From Erythrocercus mccallii (taxonomy: Eukaryota; Chordata; Aves; Passeriformes; Dicruridae), in NCBI GenBank assembly GCA_013397435.1, contig VZRG01000871.1, positions 1 to 64,000 of the forward strand: a stretch of 64,000 bases of DNA. The letters run 5' to 3'. The position numbers and the translations under genes were made by a program. Shown piece after piece: positions 12,926 to 26,180 of this stretch (the first letter of the stretch is position 1; each line of letters opens with the position of its first letter). The notes beneath the pieces are model-generated. The model had not been told where the DNA came from. It did not search any database and saw only the letters and a list, made by a program, of their open reading frames with translations.

Positions 12926-13944
12926 TCTTTTCAGAGCGTGGTAAACAGTACTTCTCTCTGTTGGCTGTGCCCACTCATGCCAACCCACTGGAATCACCCA
13001 AGCTGTCAGCCAGGGCACAGCTGGCGTCAACATCTGGCCTGTCGAACCTGTCTTATCATTAGGGATGCAGAAGGTGGAGCAAAGAGTCATCTGAACAGTG
13101 AGGAAGTGGTAGTAGTTGGGTTGCAGGAGATGGAAACAAGCTTGTTTGACAGGTGGATCGTGGATGCAGTTGGCTTGAAAAGAAACTCTTGAACTTTGAG
13201 ATGAGCTCAGAACAATCACGCAGAGACAGCACAGGGTCACCAAAGCAAACACTTTCATACAGTGGTGTAATGACCCCTGTTAGTCACGCGCTGAGCGTTT
13301 AAGCAGTGTAGTACCTCTATTTAAAAACAAACACCAACCTAAACCAGCACCAAACCCCAAACCAAACGAGCAACGACTGTTCCAATACATCTGCTTGTCT
13401 GTCCTCAAAGAGATTTTCAGTCTTTGCAATTATCCTGGCATAAAATGTTTCATGGTTGTGCCAACAGGCAGACTTCTTTCAGCCCTGGAAGCTGCTTTAA
13501 TGAACCCCAAGGTCTGATGGCCAACCTTGCTCTTTGAAGAGCAGCAATTTGTCGATCGCAAGAAAATGACTTTTTTCAGTATCTCAGCTCAAGAGCTGTT
13601 TGCAGGGTTGTGGGATTACGGTGCCTAGAAAGCATTACAACTCCATTTGCTGCTGCAGTCTCTCCATGTATCACATGAAACACCATTCATTTTTCTCCTC
13701 TGAAGACCACCCTCAGTTCACTATATCCCTCTGGTGATATTGATCATTCTGGGGCCTTTGCCACTGATTTTGGAAGGATATGGTTCAAAACTTTCATCTG
13801 GGTTGGATTTTCTCAGTGAGATTGTTTATGAGAGAACACATTTCAGGATCATATCCCAGGATTTGATATACTTTTGTTTCTTTCCATCTATAGATCCAGG
13901 ATTTTTGTGAGTGTTGCAATCTTAGCATCAGGACTTAATCTACT

Positions 13945-14010
13945 CTGATTAGAACCAATGGGAGTTTCCATTACTAATTGCCACTGACGTAAATTCCAGC
14001 TCATAAATTA
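13945..14010. repeat. Sauropsid-type ancient interspersed repeat
   Basis: AACCAATGGGAGTTTCCATT then TGCCACTGACGTAAATTCC follows the 'caatgggagttttgccattgacttcaatgg' layout. It is strongly decayed. Confidence 0.35.
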
Positions 14011-14059
14011 GGGATCAAAATGTATTGTTATTATATGCTACATTAAGTGCAATGTAGAT

Positions 14060-14072
14060 TATATATATATAT
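14060..14072. repeat. Short (AT)n run
   Basis: About six AT units in AT-rich unique sequence. Confidence 0.8.
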
Positions 14073-15744
14073 CATAATTTTATGTGCAATATATGTTGTT
14101 GCTTGCTACATTTACTTCTAAGTAATGTTACTTTCTAAAATTAGAGGCTGCTATAGGCTGTCTGAAGAGTTAGTCTGAAGTAGATTTTTTTTTTTGCCCA
14201 ATCCTGGAGATAGATGGAATTTTTTATGGGTGACTCCTTTTGCTCTCTGTTTGCTCCTTGCCTTTAAGAAAACAATCAAATTTTAAAAATACTCCTCTGT
14301 TGTCTTGTACAGCATTCAGCAGTCCACAGACATCTTGTTCCACAGATCATAGGCACAAGCCAGTAGCAACAATAGACTGATACTGTCTTTGATGTTTGGC
14401 ACATGCAGATAATTTTGTTTTCACAGAGAAACAAATTCTGTAAAGGATTGAAGGGGATGAATTGATGTCTAAAGATGGGTAAAAGGGGCATCTCTATGGA
14501 ACGAGAACAAAAATTGGTCACTGCCATAAAGGTGCTACCAAATTAGTAGCCATTGGGTTAACATCTAATCCCTTAGCCAGAAGGGTTAAGATTTACTTAA
14601 ATAACATCTGCATAATGATTCTTTAAATGGCTAAATGATTTAATAAAAGGTTGAATTAAATTTATTAAATGGTTAGTAGAAAGCTAGAGCCACAACACAA
14701 GGAATATTTTCTCATTTTTCTCTTTTGTTTTGGGAGATGCACAGGGCAGACAGAACTGGTGGTTCAGAAAGGGATTGCTCATCTCTGCAACATCTCAGAA
14801 GGTAGAGTAATAGAGCCCAGCTAAAGAAAGAAAGGAAGATACCTCTCCCTCTTAGAAACCTACAATTTGTGATGCAAATCAAAGGGAGGCACATCTACCA
14901 ATTTTGAAACTTACTCTTAGTTCACCCAGGTAATTGCCATACATGAGATTAGTATCAAATATTTTGTTAAACTTTCATAACCAGATTAGCAGAATTGTAC
15001 AAAATGTCTGTGATCTAAGGTCCTGTGATTTAGGCCTAGGTCCTGTAAATGTCTACTGAGATTTTCTGGACCTGCACTTAATTCTGGCCAAATATAGGTT
15101 GAGCATCTTAATGACTTGAGGATGAAATAATTGAAAACTTTAGTGTTTACAGTGATGATCATGGCTAAAAGACTAGAACAACAGCTCTTGATCTGAACAT
15201 TCCCAAATTTGGAAGTTTGAAATTCACATCTGGTTGGAATTTTTAGATGGAAAGATTTTATCCTTAAAAAAAATATAATAGATCACTGATGCTGAAACTT
15301 AAACAATTACAAAATAAATCCCTCAGGAAATACAAAACATGGTATGGAGGATTTTGGGTTTTGTTTTTTGGTTTTTTTTAAGGAATTGATTGCTGTGCTT
15401 GTCACCTTGATGTTCTCAAGTCACACTGTTAATTCATATTGCTCAAGTTAAAAAAGAGGATGGTAGCTTAAAGCAAGGTGCAGCTCACGGCTGAACAAGC
15501 TTTGGGGCTGTTGGAGTGCCTGTCAGTGGGAAAGCCAAGGGTTAATGGTTGGTTCTGTCAGCTCTTGGTGCAGAGATGTGGTGTTCCCACACCGGGAGCA
15601 GTTGTACAAACGCACTGCTGGGTTTGGGGGGTGGCTCGTGCCTGAACGCCTGCGGGCTTGCGGCTGAGTTTTATGTGAGTTGAGGTTTTTTTTTTAGAAT
15701 CCTTTTTAAAAATACACAGGAATTAAGCGATTTCCTTTACATGG

Positions 15745-15795
15745 TGCCTCAGCCAAAGCCCACTGAAGTCACTGGGAAGACTCCCACTGTTTTTT
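15745..15795. repeat. Sauropsid-type ancient interspersed repeat
   Basis: GCCAAAGCCCACTGAAGTCA then CTGGGAAGACTCCCACTG is a close match to the recurring 'cccactgaagtcaatgggaagactcccattg' motif. Confidence 0.45.
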
Positions 15796-16259
15796 AGCTG
15801 GCATTCAGATCTTGTGTTCCTTATGGACTAGGCTACTGTGAGTGTCTGTGGGGGTCTGTAACCATCTTAATTCTTCTAGAAGGGCTGTCCTGCTGTACTT
15901 CAGTTACCATGGAATAGATTGCCCACATTATTAGCAACGTAATTATTCTGGATCAAAAATACTTCAGTTCCAGAATTGTCTCCGTGTGGGGGGAGCTACT
16001 CTAGAATAAAAACCAGGCAATGGCTTCATCTGCTCCTTGCTTGCTTTCTGTAGGCAGGGAGTTTTAAACAGAGGTGAAAGGCAGTAAGGTGAATCCCCTT
16101 TTACATCAGCACAGATAGACTTCTGTGAATCTTTCCTGAATTGTAGTGATTCTGATTTATAAAGTGGAACTAAAACATCCATCCTCCCCGGACCCAGGTG
16201 TGCAGAAGTCCTTGCTGTGGTCTCTGGCCACACTCCTGAGCCCACATTCAGGTCTGTGT

Positions 16260-16345
16260 AGGTGCAGTTCTGTGCCTGTGACTTCAGTGGGACACTCTGT
16301 ATGTGCAGATCTAATGACAGGATTGTGGCCCCACAGGAGTAAGGG
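16260..16345 (-). repeat. Sauropsid-type ancient interspersed repeat, opposite orientation
   Basis: CCTGTGACTTCAGTGGGACA, then CTCTGTATGTGCAG and ACAGGATTGTGGCCCC fit the recurring 'ttgacttcaatgggactactcacatg ... gcaggatcggggcc' series. The orientation is opposite to the 12.86 kb copy. Confidence 0.45.
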
Positions 16346-19300
16346 AGCACAAGTGTTGCCCTTTGTTTAGGGATCAAACGTATCCACTTTCACATTTTAA
16401 TGGGAGCCCTATATGGAGGTGCTGGAGTAATCTGGAGGAAAAGGCATGTGTCGTCGCCTTTTCCACTACTACAGATGAATCAAAACACTCAGTAAATGAA
16501 CTCTTCTTACAATGTGTGTATAGATCCTGTGAGTGGACTTGGAGCAGACGTTAAGGCTGAGATTTTAGTTTCTATTTTTTAAATGGATCTAACAAGACCT
16601 GCAGGTCTAAGCATTTTAAGATCATTTTCCGAACTGCCATATTACTTTTGTCTTTTTATCTGTTCCTTTAAAATCCTAACTTGTCTATTAATGTGAGTAC
16701 ACAAATACAATATTAATTCCAGACATTTCACAAGACAGTTTTTAGACATTCACCCACATGATGATGTGTTAACTTTAAAGCATGTACTTCAGAAATAAAG
16801 AAGCAGTTAAGCAAAAAAAAAGTTAAAATGAGACTTATGCAGTCCCTTTCTTTGCAATACATAAATTCATGTACAAATATGGAAATAGCAGGATGAGTTA
16901 GTGTGTTTCCCTGCCATTTTTTATAATCACATGTGTTACCTCTCTGTAGCATGTTTATTACATAGAAATAGAACATAGCATTTTCCACAAAAAAAGTAAA
17001 AAAAAAAATTTAATAGCTCTTTCCTTCATAGTGGAAAAAAGAAATTTTTATATCCAGTTTCAGGAGAAATGCTTTGTTTCCATAAATGTAAGGACATATT
17101 TTGTTACCCACAAACAGAAATCTGCCACTTCTATTACTTCCTATCTCCAGATCTCTGCTATTAGTCTATCCTAAAAGCTCATATCAATTAAAGCAGATAA
17201 AGAAGCTTATCATTATTGGACTTGGAGAAATCTGGTTGAAAACCTGGTCACACGTGATTTTCTGCCTGCAGTTAATCCAGACTGAAAAGGTGCTGCCTCA
17301 AGTATGTATCACCATATTATTTGTTCCTTCCACCTCCACCCCACCTGCCTACAAAAGGCTTATTTGTTCAGCTTTGCCTATGTAGTTGCTTCCTAATCCA
17401 GTTCAATCAAAATTATCAGTTATTATCAGTAAGGATTTTTTTCCTTAATATGTTCTGGATCGCAGATTTATTTCAAGTTAGAACGTTGTCAGTTTCTTTA
17501 AATGGTGAAACTGGAAAGTTGAGATTCCCATCTCAGTGAGATTTAGCTCTCAGTGAACTTGGGGTCTGTTGTGGTTTCCTGAGCCAGATTCTCCCCGTTT
17601 CTGAAGCCTGCTTTCTTAGTATCATCTACATATTGAGGTAAGAATGTTCATTAGAAAGCAAAGAAGTTAGGACTGCAAACAAATTCTGTTTAAAAATAGC
17701 AGAGAATGTATTTTTCCATTATAGGGAAAAAATGGAAAACAGATGGTAGGAATTTTTGACAGTGGGACTTACTTTATTTGTTGGGAGAAGAGGGCTTGTT
17801 TTGGAGGATCTCTTTGTTCTGGAAGTAGATGGGGACAAAGATTCATCCCCTTCATAGCCTAAATTGTGCTGTGAACTTACACACCCCTGGGACCTGGCTT
17901 GGACTGGGTGCTGAGGGGCCATTCCCATCTGCCTACAGACTGGGTTCCAGGTTCAGGTAATTGAAATTAGCCCCTAGCAGCTTTAATCATCGGGAAGTTC
18001 ATTGCCATAGTGCATTTTGTGATGCCAGCTCAGTTGGGCAGAGTCCCTGTGTGGCTCCTTTCAAACGATGGCTCCTCTGCTGCTCCAGCACATTGTCTGT
18101 GTGTTAATGTTCATTACCCTCCATCAGGCACTCGCAACATCTGCTCAGCTCAGTGTTCAGCCCCTCGCTGCCTGGCGTGGAAGTGACTCTGCTTCCTGAA
18201 AGGACAGGGGAAGGGAGGGAGGAAAAGAGCTAATGGGCTGGTGCAGAGCATCCCTTCTTCCAGGCCCTCTCTTTTGTACTAAATTTAGCTGCTGTGGCCA
18301 TGAGCAGGCTTGTCCTCGGCAGCAGTGCAGTGTAGTCCCTAAACCATCTCTGTTTCCTGCTGATTTCATGTTTTGCTAGGAAGGATGTGGTGCAGGAGGT
18401 GAGGCAGGATTAAGCAAGGAGCATGGGCATTAGTGGAATGACCCTAGGGAGAGACAGGCTGGTTCTCTCTCAGCTCTGTCCAAAGGGAGGTAGCTGTGAC
18501 CTGTCATGTAACAACAGGCTTTTCCTTCAGTGCTGGAATCATTCTCTTGTGCCATGGTTTAGTTGCCTCCCAAATTGCCTGATGCTGAACTTTTATTAAG
18601 GACTCCATGATCAAATGTTTGCGGTTTGACAGAAACAGCTGACACTGGTTTAAAAGGAAATATGTTGTAATATTACCTCCAGAGAGCCATGGAGGAGAAA
18701 CTTTGGACAGGATTTATACTTGATAAAATTCTGTTGTGATATAGTTGAGAGAGGCAGGAAATTTCTCCTGTGACTTTTCATTGTAATGTCATCATGAGAG
18801 TAGCATCCTTCACTTCTTGAGAATCTGTCTGTCCTTGCTGCTAATTCCCCACCTGAACTCTTAACTTGGCATGGGTGACATGAGACACACTTCAACAGCC
18901 ATGAAGGGAAGTGTGAGCAGCCATTCCCGTGGTAAGGATATTAAGAAGAGTCCAAGTTGTGTGAAAGCCTGTTTTTTTTGCATGAAACTTGAAGAAAATG
19001 AGGTCAAGGTTCAGGTAAACTTCAGGGATTTACAGTAGTGAAGGAAATCTTGCCTCAGTGCAATTAAAATTTAACTGAAGAAATAACTTCTGGCTTTTTT
19101 TTTTCCTGTAAGATTTCCCCTCTTGGCTTCAAAGGTCTTTGAATAAAGAATTATATTGCTGTAGTCTAGCTGAACAAAAGCAGTGAAACAGCATGTGACA
19201 TCTACAGTTTGTACAATCATTCTTAAGGTGCTCATATATCGCTTGAAATAATCAGGTATGGATTTTTTTATTTTTTTAATTTAGACCTGAAGTTTTCTGA

Positions 19301-22000
19301 AGAGAGGTGGCATTTTGGCCTAAGATTGTATAAATGCATCAGAGAATCATAACCTCCAGTGCAGAGAAGATCCATATGGCCTTTCCCAGTCTGCCCTCAA
19401 GGCTCAGTCAGGTCTTTCTGGATGCTGAGGATTTACTCTTGGCCTAGATTTAGTTTCTGTGTGTGCAAGTCAACAAAGTTTTTTTGTTTGTTCTTCCCTT
19501 GTTCTGTAAAATGTCCAAAATTTATAGGTAAAAAAAAATACAAAGAAAAAGATTGTTGTGTGGATAATAATGTTCTTTAATGATACTATTTGCACTGTAA
19601 ATCTGTGTCAGGGAACAAAGCACTTGCACCTGGGATTACCCTCATTGCTGTACAAATTGGCTGGCAGAAGTTGAATAATTTGTGGATATGGGGAACATAG
19701 ATATGTCAAATGTGTACATAATAGATGAAATCACAGATTGTATCACTTGTGCTGGATTTTTTGGAATAGGGAAGTGTGGTGTGGGTTTTTTTTTTTGTTG
19801 TTTTGAATAATGGTCTAGATTGCATGCCCTAATAACATCATTTAGTAGGAAAAAACCAAACACCTTGAGAGACTGACCACTGAAGATTTGTCCTCACTGC
19901 TCTGTCAAATATACCTGGTAACTCCAGTTTTCCCACTACTCCCTTTCCTGTTTGCATAACCATGCTCACCTCCACTAGAGTGCTGCTTTCTTCTTGAGCT
20001 GAAGTGGTTGGAACTCCTTGTTGCCAAAGCTCCAGTGAGGAAAATAAGAGTGTAAGCCATCCCAGTTCCATGAACTCAGCAGCTGTGTGTAACTAACCAA
20101 ATGCCTCTGCTCAACCTGAGGGTCACTTTGCCTAGGTTTGACCCCCAGTGGCTTCAGGTGGCTCCTGGACTTCACTCTGGGCCAGGTAAGGAGCACTCAT
20201 GCTTTCCCTTTTGCCTAAAATGCTTGGGGATTGTAACTCCTGGTGACAGGGCAGTAAGGAACAGGAGTTAAATCCCTGCAATTGTTCATTAAACCCAGGG
20301 CTTTGGCTAGATGGGAATTTGTGGTCCAGTGTAAATTCAAAGGAAGCAATTACAACTGATTCCCATTTACTAACACGGGTGTAATATTTACTAGCCAACA
20401 CTGACTTCAGGATGACCTTTTTGGGTGGTTGTCCCGGGCTGATACACTACTTCTGAGATCAATGCCATGCTCTATGTTTGGTGCAGTGCCTGTTCTCATG
20501 AGTATTGAGATAAATTAGTTCAAATTAATACAGGACAAAGGAGCTTCTAGATGACCCCTTGCATAGCAATGAGTTGTGTAACAAGATTAGTGTTGAGTTG
20601 CATCTCTATAAAGAATGGAGGTGGCTTTATCTAAGTAATGTTTCAGATGCAGCTGGTGTTAGCTGACCAAAAGAAATCTTCCAATTTTGGTTTAATCAAA
20701 AGGACTAATGTTGCTAGAGTGTGAGGGTGGAATAAAATGGTTTTCTTTTAGAAAAAACCTCTGCCTTCATTCTATTAATAGGACCTGTTTTCTGAATGGT
20801 GAAAACTCCCATCTCTCCTTCTCATCTCTAGGGCTTGCTGAAGTATTTAGATTTGCATTTTTTTCTGAAGTCAGCATAGCTAGTGCCCTTAGAATTTGTA
20901 TTTCCGTGGTGGGGGTGGAAGAAGCCCCACCACCTTCAACAAAAGAAATATGTTTATACTTCTTCTGACATTCACAGCTCTTGAAGGTAAATCTTTGCTG
21001 CTTCTAGAGATAAAGGGACTTGTGATGTTTCCTCTCACTTGGCCTTGTTTCCTTTCCATCTTCAACAGTGAGATCTGATTCTTGGTCATGTTCTCTGCTA
21101 TATCCGTGAGACAGCAGTGTTCCCCATTTTTCTTTTCTCCCATGCACTAGAGAATTTGTGCCCCAAAATTTTCACCTGTCTCTTAGTAACAAGATTCCTC
21201 ATTCTGTCTCCAGACTAGGAACTCTGTGTACATCTGATAATAATTTCTGATATGCCAAGGGTGGTATATGCATCTCCTCACAGGAGGAGATCCTCTATTC
21301 TGTAATTACAGGCTTAGCTATGCCCTGGCATATTATCATGCTGCAAGGTATCACAGACTATGTCACCAGCCAGGTACTGCAAGTAATATGTGTAGGTTCT
21401 GCTCCCTAAAGATACCAGTATCTCTGTTTTCCATGTTTGCAATTTTCAATGTTCAGCAAAAGCTCTATTTCTTGTCAGTAGGAATGTACATGCTTGCTCA
21501 TGAGCAAGTTTTTTTGAGCTTAGTTCATGCAACATCAAATATTAAGATCTTGCATTTATTTTCACATACTTGCAGGTTGAGGTGAGTTTCAGCATGGATT
21601 TCTGATTAATACTATAATCTTTGGCATTAGGAATAAGTTGAAGTGGAGATATATAGTAATATGCATCTATAGCATAAATGTATGTGCATACATGCATGCA
21701 TGTGTTGAAAGGTAGCAGAGCTTTGCTTGACAGCCTGTCCACTCTTTCACCTCCATCACTTAACCCAATAAAAAATTTTAGGTTTCCATCCAATCCAGGC
21801 TTACTCTACTTTTGAATGTATTAGTAGCTTTAATATTTCCACTCTGTGGCCTTGGATCATTGTACTACAATTCCAGTCTGGATGGGGATAGGAAGAGGAG
21901 AAGCTAAATCAGTTTGAAAGTACATTTTATTTTTTGTTGCAGCTCACAAAGTTACGTAATTTTAGCACTGGATTGAAGGCAGGAGGCAAATGGAGAGGTC

Positions 22001-22060
22001 TGTAGTCGACTGCGTGACAACTGCACTTTGTTGCGTGGATATCATCCCGTCACGCGCCCA
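22001..22060. promoter_or_regulatory. CpG cluster with three GCGTG cores
   Basis: GCGTG occurs at 22012 and 22033, and its complement CACGC at 22051, within about 45 bp of otherwise CpG-poor DNA. GCGTG is the core of AhR/ARNT-type (xenobiotic response) sites. GCGTGAC and GTCACGC also form a 7 bp inverted repeat. Confidence 0.3.
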
Positions 22061-23589
22061 GTGTCTTAATTCTGATTGGATTCTCCTGGTGTGAAGAATC
22101 ACACTTGCCATCAGTGGGATGTCCATCTGTCTGAAAGCAGCTCAGGGATGCAGGCTGTAGAGGAGTCTGTGGGTTGGCTTCACCGTGCCTATGAAGTCTG
22201 ATGCACACGAGTTATAAAGCATCCAGTCTGTTTTGAGGGATCCTTTCTTGCACTGCTATGTGGTTATGAATGCAGATATTACCCTTAAATTCTCCCATGG
22301 TGGCCCCTGAGGGAGCTGGACACTCAGGCAGTTTACAGACATTGAGGGTGGTGTTTCTGTGGGGCTTGCTAGGGGTTAGGAGGGCTGGATATTCTCATGT
22401 AAGGTGATTTTAAGGACTCTCAACAGCTTCCCGATGTAACTGGAATCTGGTGAATGGATGTTTTCTTTGATTGCGGGTGTGTAAGAAGTGGTGCCCATTC
22501 ACTTGCTGTGCAGTGAGATTGTAAATCCCTCATAAATTGTTAGTAAATCACTTTGGGATCTTTCTGGCTGACAGGCAGATCCTGTGTAAGCACATCACCC
22601 AGCCCTGCAAAGCCCAAGCCTTAGGGAGCTAAACCGACTGCCAAAGCAGCAGGTGTGTCAGCTCAAAGTTACCCGTGAGGAGCAGCTGTAGGCTTGAACT
22701 TTGCCCATTTATTTGCTCAAGGTTTTATCTCATCCTTTATTATACAGCCCAGTGAAAATGAGTATTTGCCGTGTCAGTTAAAGCGGGGCTGTGGAGTGGC
22801 AGCTCCGCGTGTGCTCGCCGGCCTCACGGCTGAGAGAGCAGAGCCATGGCTGGTGTCGGGGGAAGGCTAAGCTTCCTGTGCCCTCAGAGGAGATAGGGAC
22901 ACCTGAGCAAACAGTGGGGCACCCCGGGCTCTGGGGTAGGGTGACTGGTTGGGTACATTCCACTGATTCCTTTTTAATTATTTTTAAATTATTTTTTATG
23001 TCTGTAACTTTGTTGTCGTTGTTCTGGGGTGAAGTTTTGACATTAGAGTAAGGTAGGAGCGCTCCAAACAGAAAGCTAAACTTGCATTTTGCTTTTAATT
23101 TTGCTTCAGGATTGTGCAAGTGGACAGCAAAATTAAAATCAAACCAGAAATTTCTTCTGAATCAAAGGCCAAGTGGAAAGTGTAGCAGCACAGTGTGCTG
23201 CTGTGCTCAGGATTGTTATTCTGAAAAAAACCCAAAACAAAATAACAATCCTCAACATAAAAAAAACCTCTGTGTAGCAATTGAAAAGGTTATTTTTGGT
23301 GTAACATTTTGATTTTAGCCAGATTGCATGTATTGAGGAAAATGTTTACTAACATTTGTTACCACTTCTGGTCTTCAGACCCCTGGCAGCAGACTTAGAG
23401 CCAAGCAATCATGAATAATTTTCTGCCTAGTGCCTTATAGCAGGATATAGTAGCATCAGATTCTGGCATTCAGAACTGTTTGCTGTTGGAGTTCAGGCAT
23501 CCATATCCCAGCACTGGTTGGGAATTAGACACGTGTAATGTAGAAGTGACAGGACTGAATATGCAGGAAACCACCTGGTTGCTCAGAAG

Positions 23590-23690
23590 CCCTGATCTCT
23601 GCCTCAGCTTACCTTGACCAGTTCATTTGACTCTCTGCTTCACTCTCTGCTTCAGTGTCCCATCTTACCTGCCATGTAACTTATCTCTTT
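23590..23690 (-). repeat. MIR-like fossil, antisense, with an internal 12 bp duplication
   Basis: CTTGACCAGTTCATTTGACT, then CTCTGCTTCAGTGTCCCATC mirrors the reverse MIR core (ccttgggcaagtcacttaacctctctg ... cagtttcccatctg). ACTCTCTGCTTC is present twice in tandem at 23630-23641 and 23642-23653, a later local duplication. Confidence 0.4.
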
Positions 23691-26040
23691 AGCTGTTAAG
23701 CAATTTTAAGTGGGACTGCCTTCCACTATTCAAAATAGCTGTTCTACTTCAACACAGTCTTAATAATAAATGTAAACAACTATGGTCTTTGGGTAGTCAA
23801 AATAAATTTAGGAAGATTCTGGTTAATTTTTGATTTTTCAACTGTGTTACTAAGCGTTGATCTTTGAACCTATATAACCAAACTTTTTCCTTAGTTGCTT
23901 TCTGTTATTCTGCCTTTTGAAGGACTTTGTGGAAAAGAAAGCAATATAAAAATCACACAACCGGTTTGGCAGGTCCTGTATAAACAGGAGAAATGCCAGG
24001 AAAAGTCTTATGTCTTTGTTGCCAGCTTAAAAAAAAAGAGGTTAATTTTCTCCTCATGAAAACTTCAGCCATCGCTGTGTGTGAGGTGGACTGTGGGGAT
24101 GGGCATGTGGTGGAAGGGGCTTGGGGTGCTTGCTGGAAGGAACATTCCCTAAAATGCTGGGATGATTGTCTCAGTCACCTTCTTGGCTGTAGGAACAGAA
24201 GAAGCATTTTATCATGGTTCTTGTAAGCAGGTTTGTTTTCTTTTCCTTCCCCATCTCCTCTGAGCTCAGCTCTGGTGTTAAACACACCCTTGCTTGATTA
24301 ACTGGGGGTGATTGATGTCCCCCTGTTTTGCTTTGCTTGTACCAGGAGAGAGCCGTGCTGGTATTTAAGATTGTGTAGCTGTGAGCTGGGTGAGGAAACC
24401 TGCCTTCCCAAATGGATCTGTGCCGTTGCATAACCGTGGGAAGGGTTGGAGTGCCTCTGTCCTGATTCTTGTGGCAAAGGAGGGATGTGTTTCTGGAACG
24501 GGTTTGAAGCTCTCTTCTGATTTAGGCCGTCCCTGCTGCCGCTTGTGAGCTGAGAGATTTCAGTCATTGCGTTGACAAGGAGGAGCGTTAGAAATCAGAA
24601 GTTCCCATGAGGAGGATGTTTAAAATCAATGCTAAAATGCAAAATGAAACGATGCATTCTGTGAGCTTTTGCAAGTTGTCCATGTAATTTTACTTCGCTT
24701 GTAGTTCATCTTGCTGTTTCTGGAGCAGCAGCGTAACCCCAGAAACACAGCCGTGTGGGTAGAGGGTTGAAATGGGATTTAGGTAACTTGCTGCTTCTTT
24801 CTGCAGCTCTGTTACTAACTGTAAACTAGGATTCAAACAGACCCTTCCTCTGGTCCTTCATTGTCTTGACTATTTTGGCTCTGAGCTCATCAGGGCTGTC
24901 CTCTGCTCACTCTTTCTGGAACACTTTGGACAATGGTGTGGTGTTTGTTTCCTTCTGAGTGCTATCACTATATAAATGTCAAGTCCTAACAGTTCTTGGG
25001 AGAATATATTGTTTTCTAAGGTGTCAAAGTAGGTTTTTCCTCAGCCTTTATACTCTGAATGGGTACCTAATCTGCTTATGTTTTGGTCCCTCCACTTGTA
25101 AAGGTGAGTGTAATAACCCTTCCTTTCATTGCAAGAAAGTGCTAAGGGTGGTATAGGACATATTTAAATAGTGTAGTAATAAGGACCATGAAGAAGCCTT
25201 CAGATTGAGTTAAGATGGTTTTAAGACTAGCACTTTACTCTCATTTTTAAATATGTCTGAAGTTTACTCTATTTCAGCTGGCTCAGTTTCCAAGCTTCTC
25301 ACTTCTGTAGTGAGGCAATATTTGCAGGTCAGAGGCAGTCTTATGGTAAGGGTGGAGTGGCTCTCACTGTAGTGTCCATTCAGATGTGAACCAGCAATGC
25401 TTAGTTGTGAAAACAAGCCAAAGATAACCAGAGTGAAACTTCAGCACTTCTGTTCTGCCAGGAACAACATCATAACCAATGCTTCAGGATTATGAGCTAA
25501 AACAAAATAATAATTTGAGGAAGAACAAAAAGCAATGCAGAGGTTGAAAGGAACAATTAAAACAATTGGGGAACTTAACGAACAGGAAAAGCTATGGCAG
25601 AAGGAAAGCAGCTAAACTGAGATTTGTCACAGGGCTTGACACACCTGTGGGCCTCAGCATTTATCCCATTGTCCTGCTGGCACAACCAAGGCAGTGAGGG
25701 CTGTGGTAGTGCCACAAGTTGTTTAGGAGAGTCACAGCATGTCTGGGAACAGGCAGACTTGTGTCCTCACCATTTTTATTCAAAACTCTTCTGTGGAGCT
25801 TGTTTTATCCTGTGCTTTGCTGTCTGGCATCTGCAGCCCAGCCCTGTACAGCACCCCTAAACAGGAGATGATCCACTTCTTACTCCTCTTCTGAGTGCTG
25901 GGAGTGCCCCTGGAATTTCCAGAGTGAAGGAATAAGGTCTGTGTGGGGTGTACTTTGTCACATGGACAGGTCATACCTGGAAGGCATCTCTTGTTTTCAG
26001 AGCAGTTGGGAAAGGATTGCTAATAGCTCTCCTTACGCAA

Positions 26041-26180
26041 CAGAATATTCACCCGCTTAGTTCATTACTTATTAGCTCCAGGCAGGGACGTGGCAGATTT
26101 GTTAATAGCAATGGTCAAATCATTAAAGTGTGCAGCATTAATGGAGGAGAAAGCATTTAATAAAGAGCCATCGCTTCACC
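26041..26180. promoter_or_regulatory. Candidate conserved non-coding element in intron 1
   Basis: A compact unique block contains several TTAAT/ATTAA motifs: CATTAAAG near 26122, CATTAATGG near 26136 and TTTAATAAAG near 26156. It has low CpG and no repeat features, unlike its pyrimidine-rich right flank. The pattern suggests selective constraint but cannot be proved from one sequence. Confidence 0.18.

Noticed and set aside
12791..13258. 155-codon antisense open frame with a signal-peptide-like start
   Set aside because: It overlaps a sauropsid-type repeat fossil (12861-12925) and abuts a MIR-like fossil. No family resemblance was seen and the hydrophobic start is probably chance.
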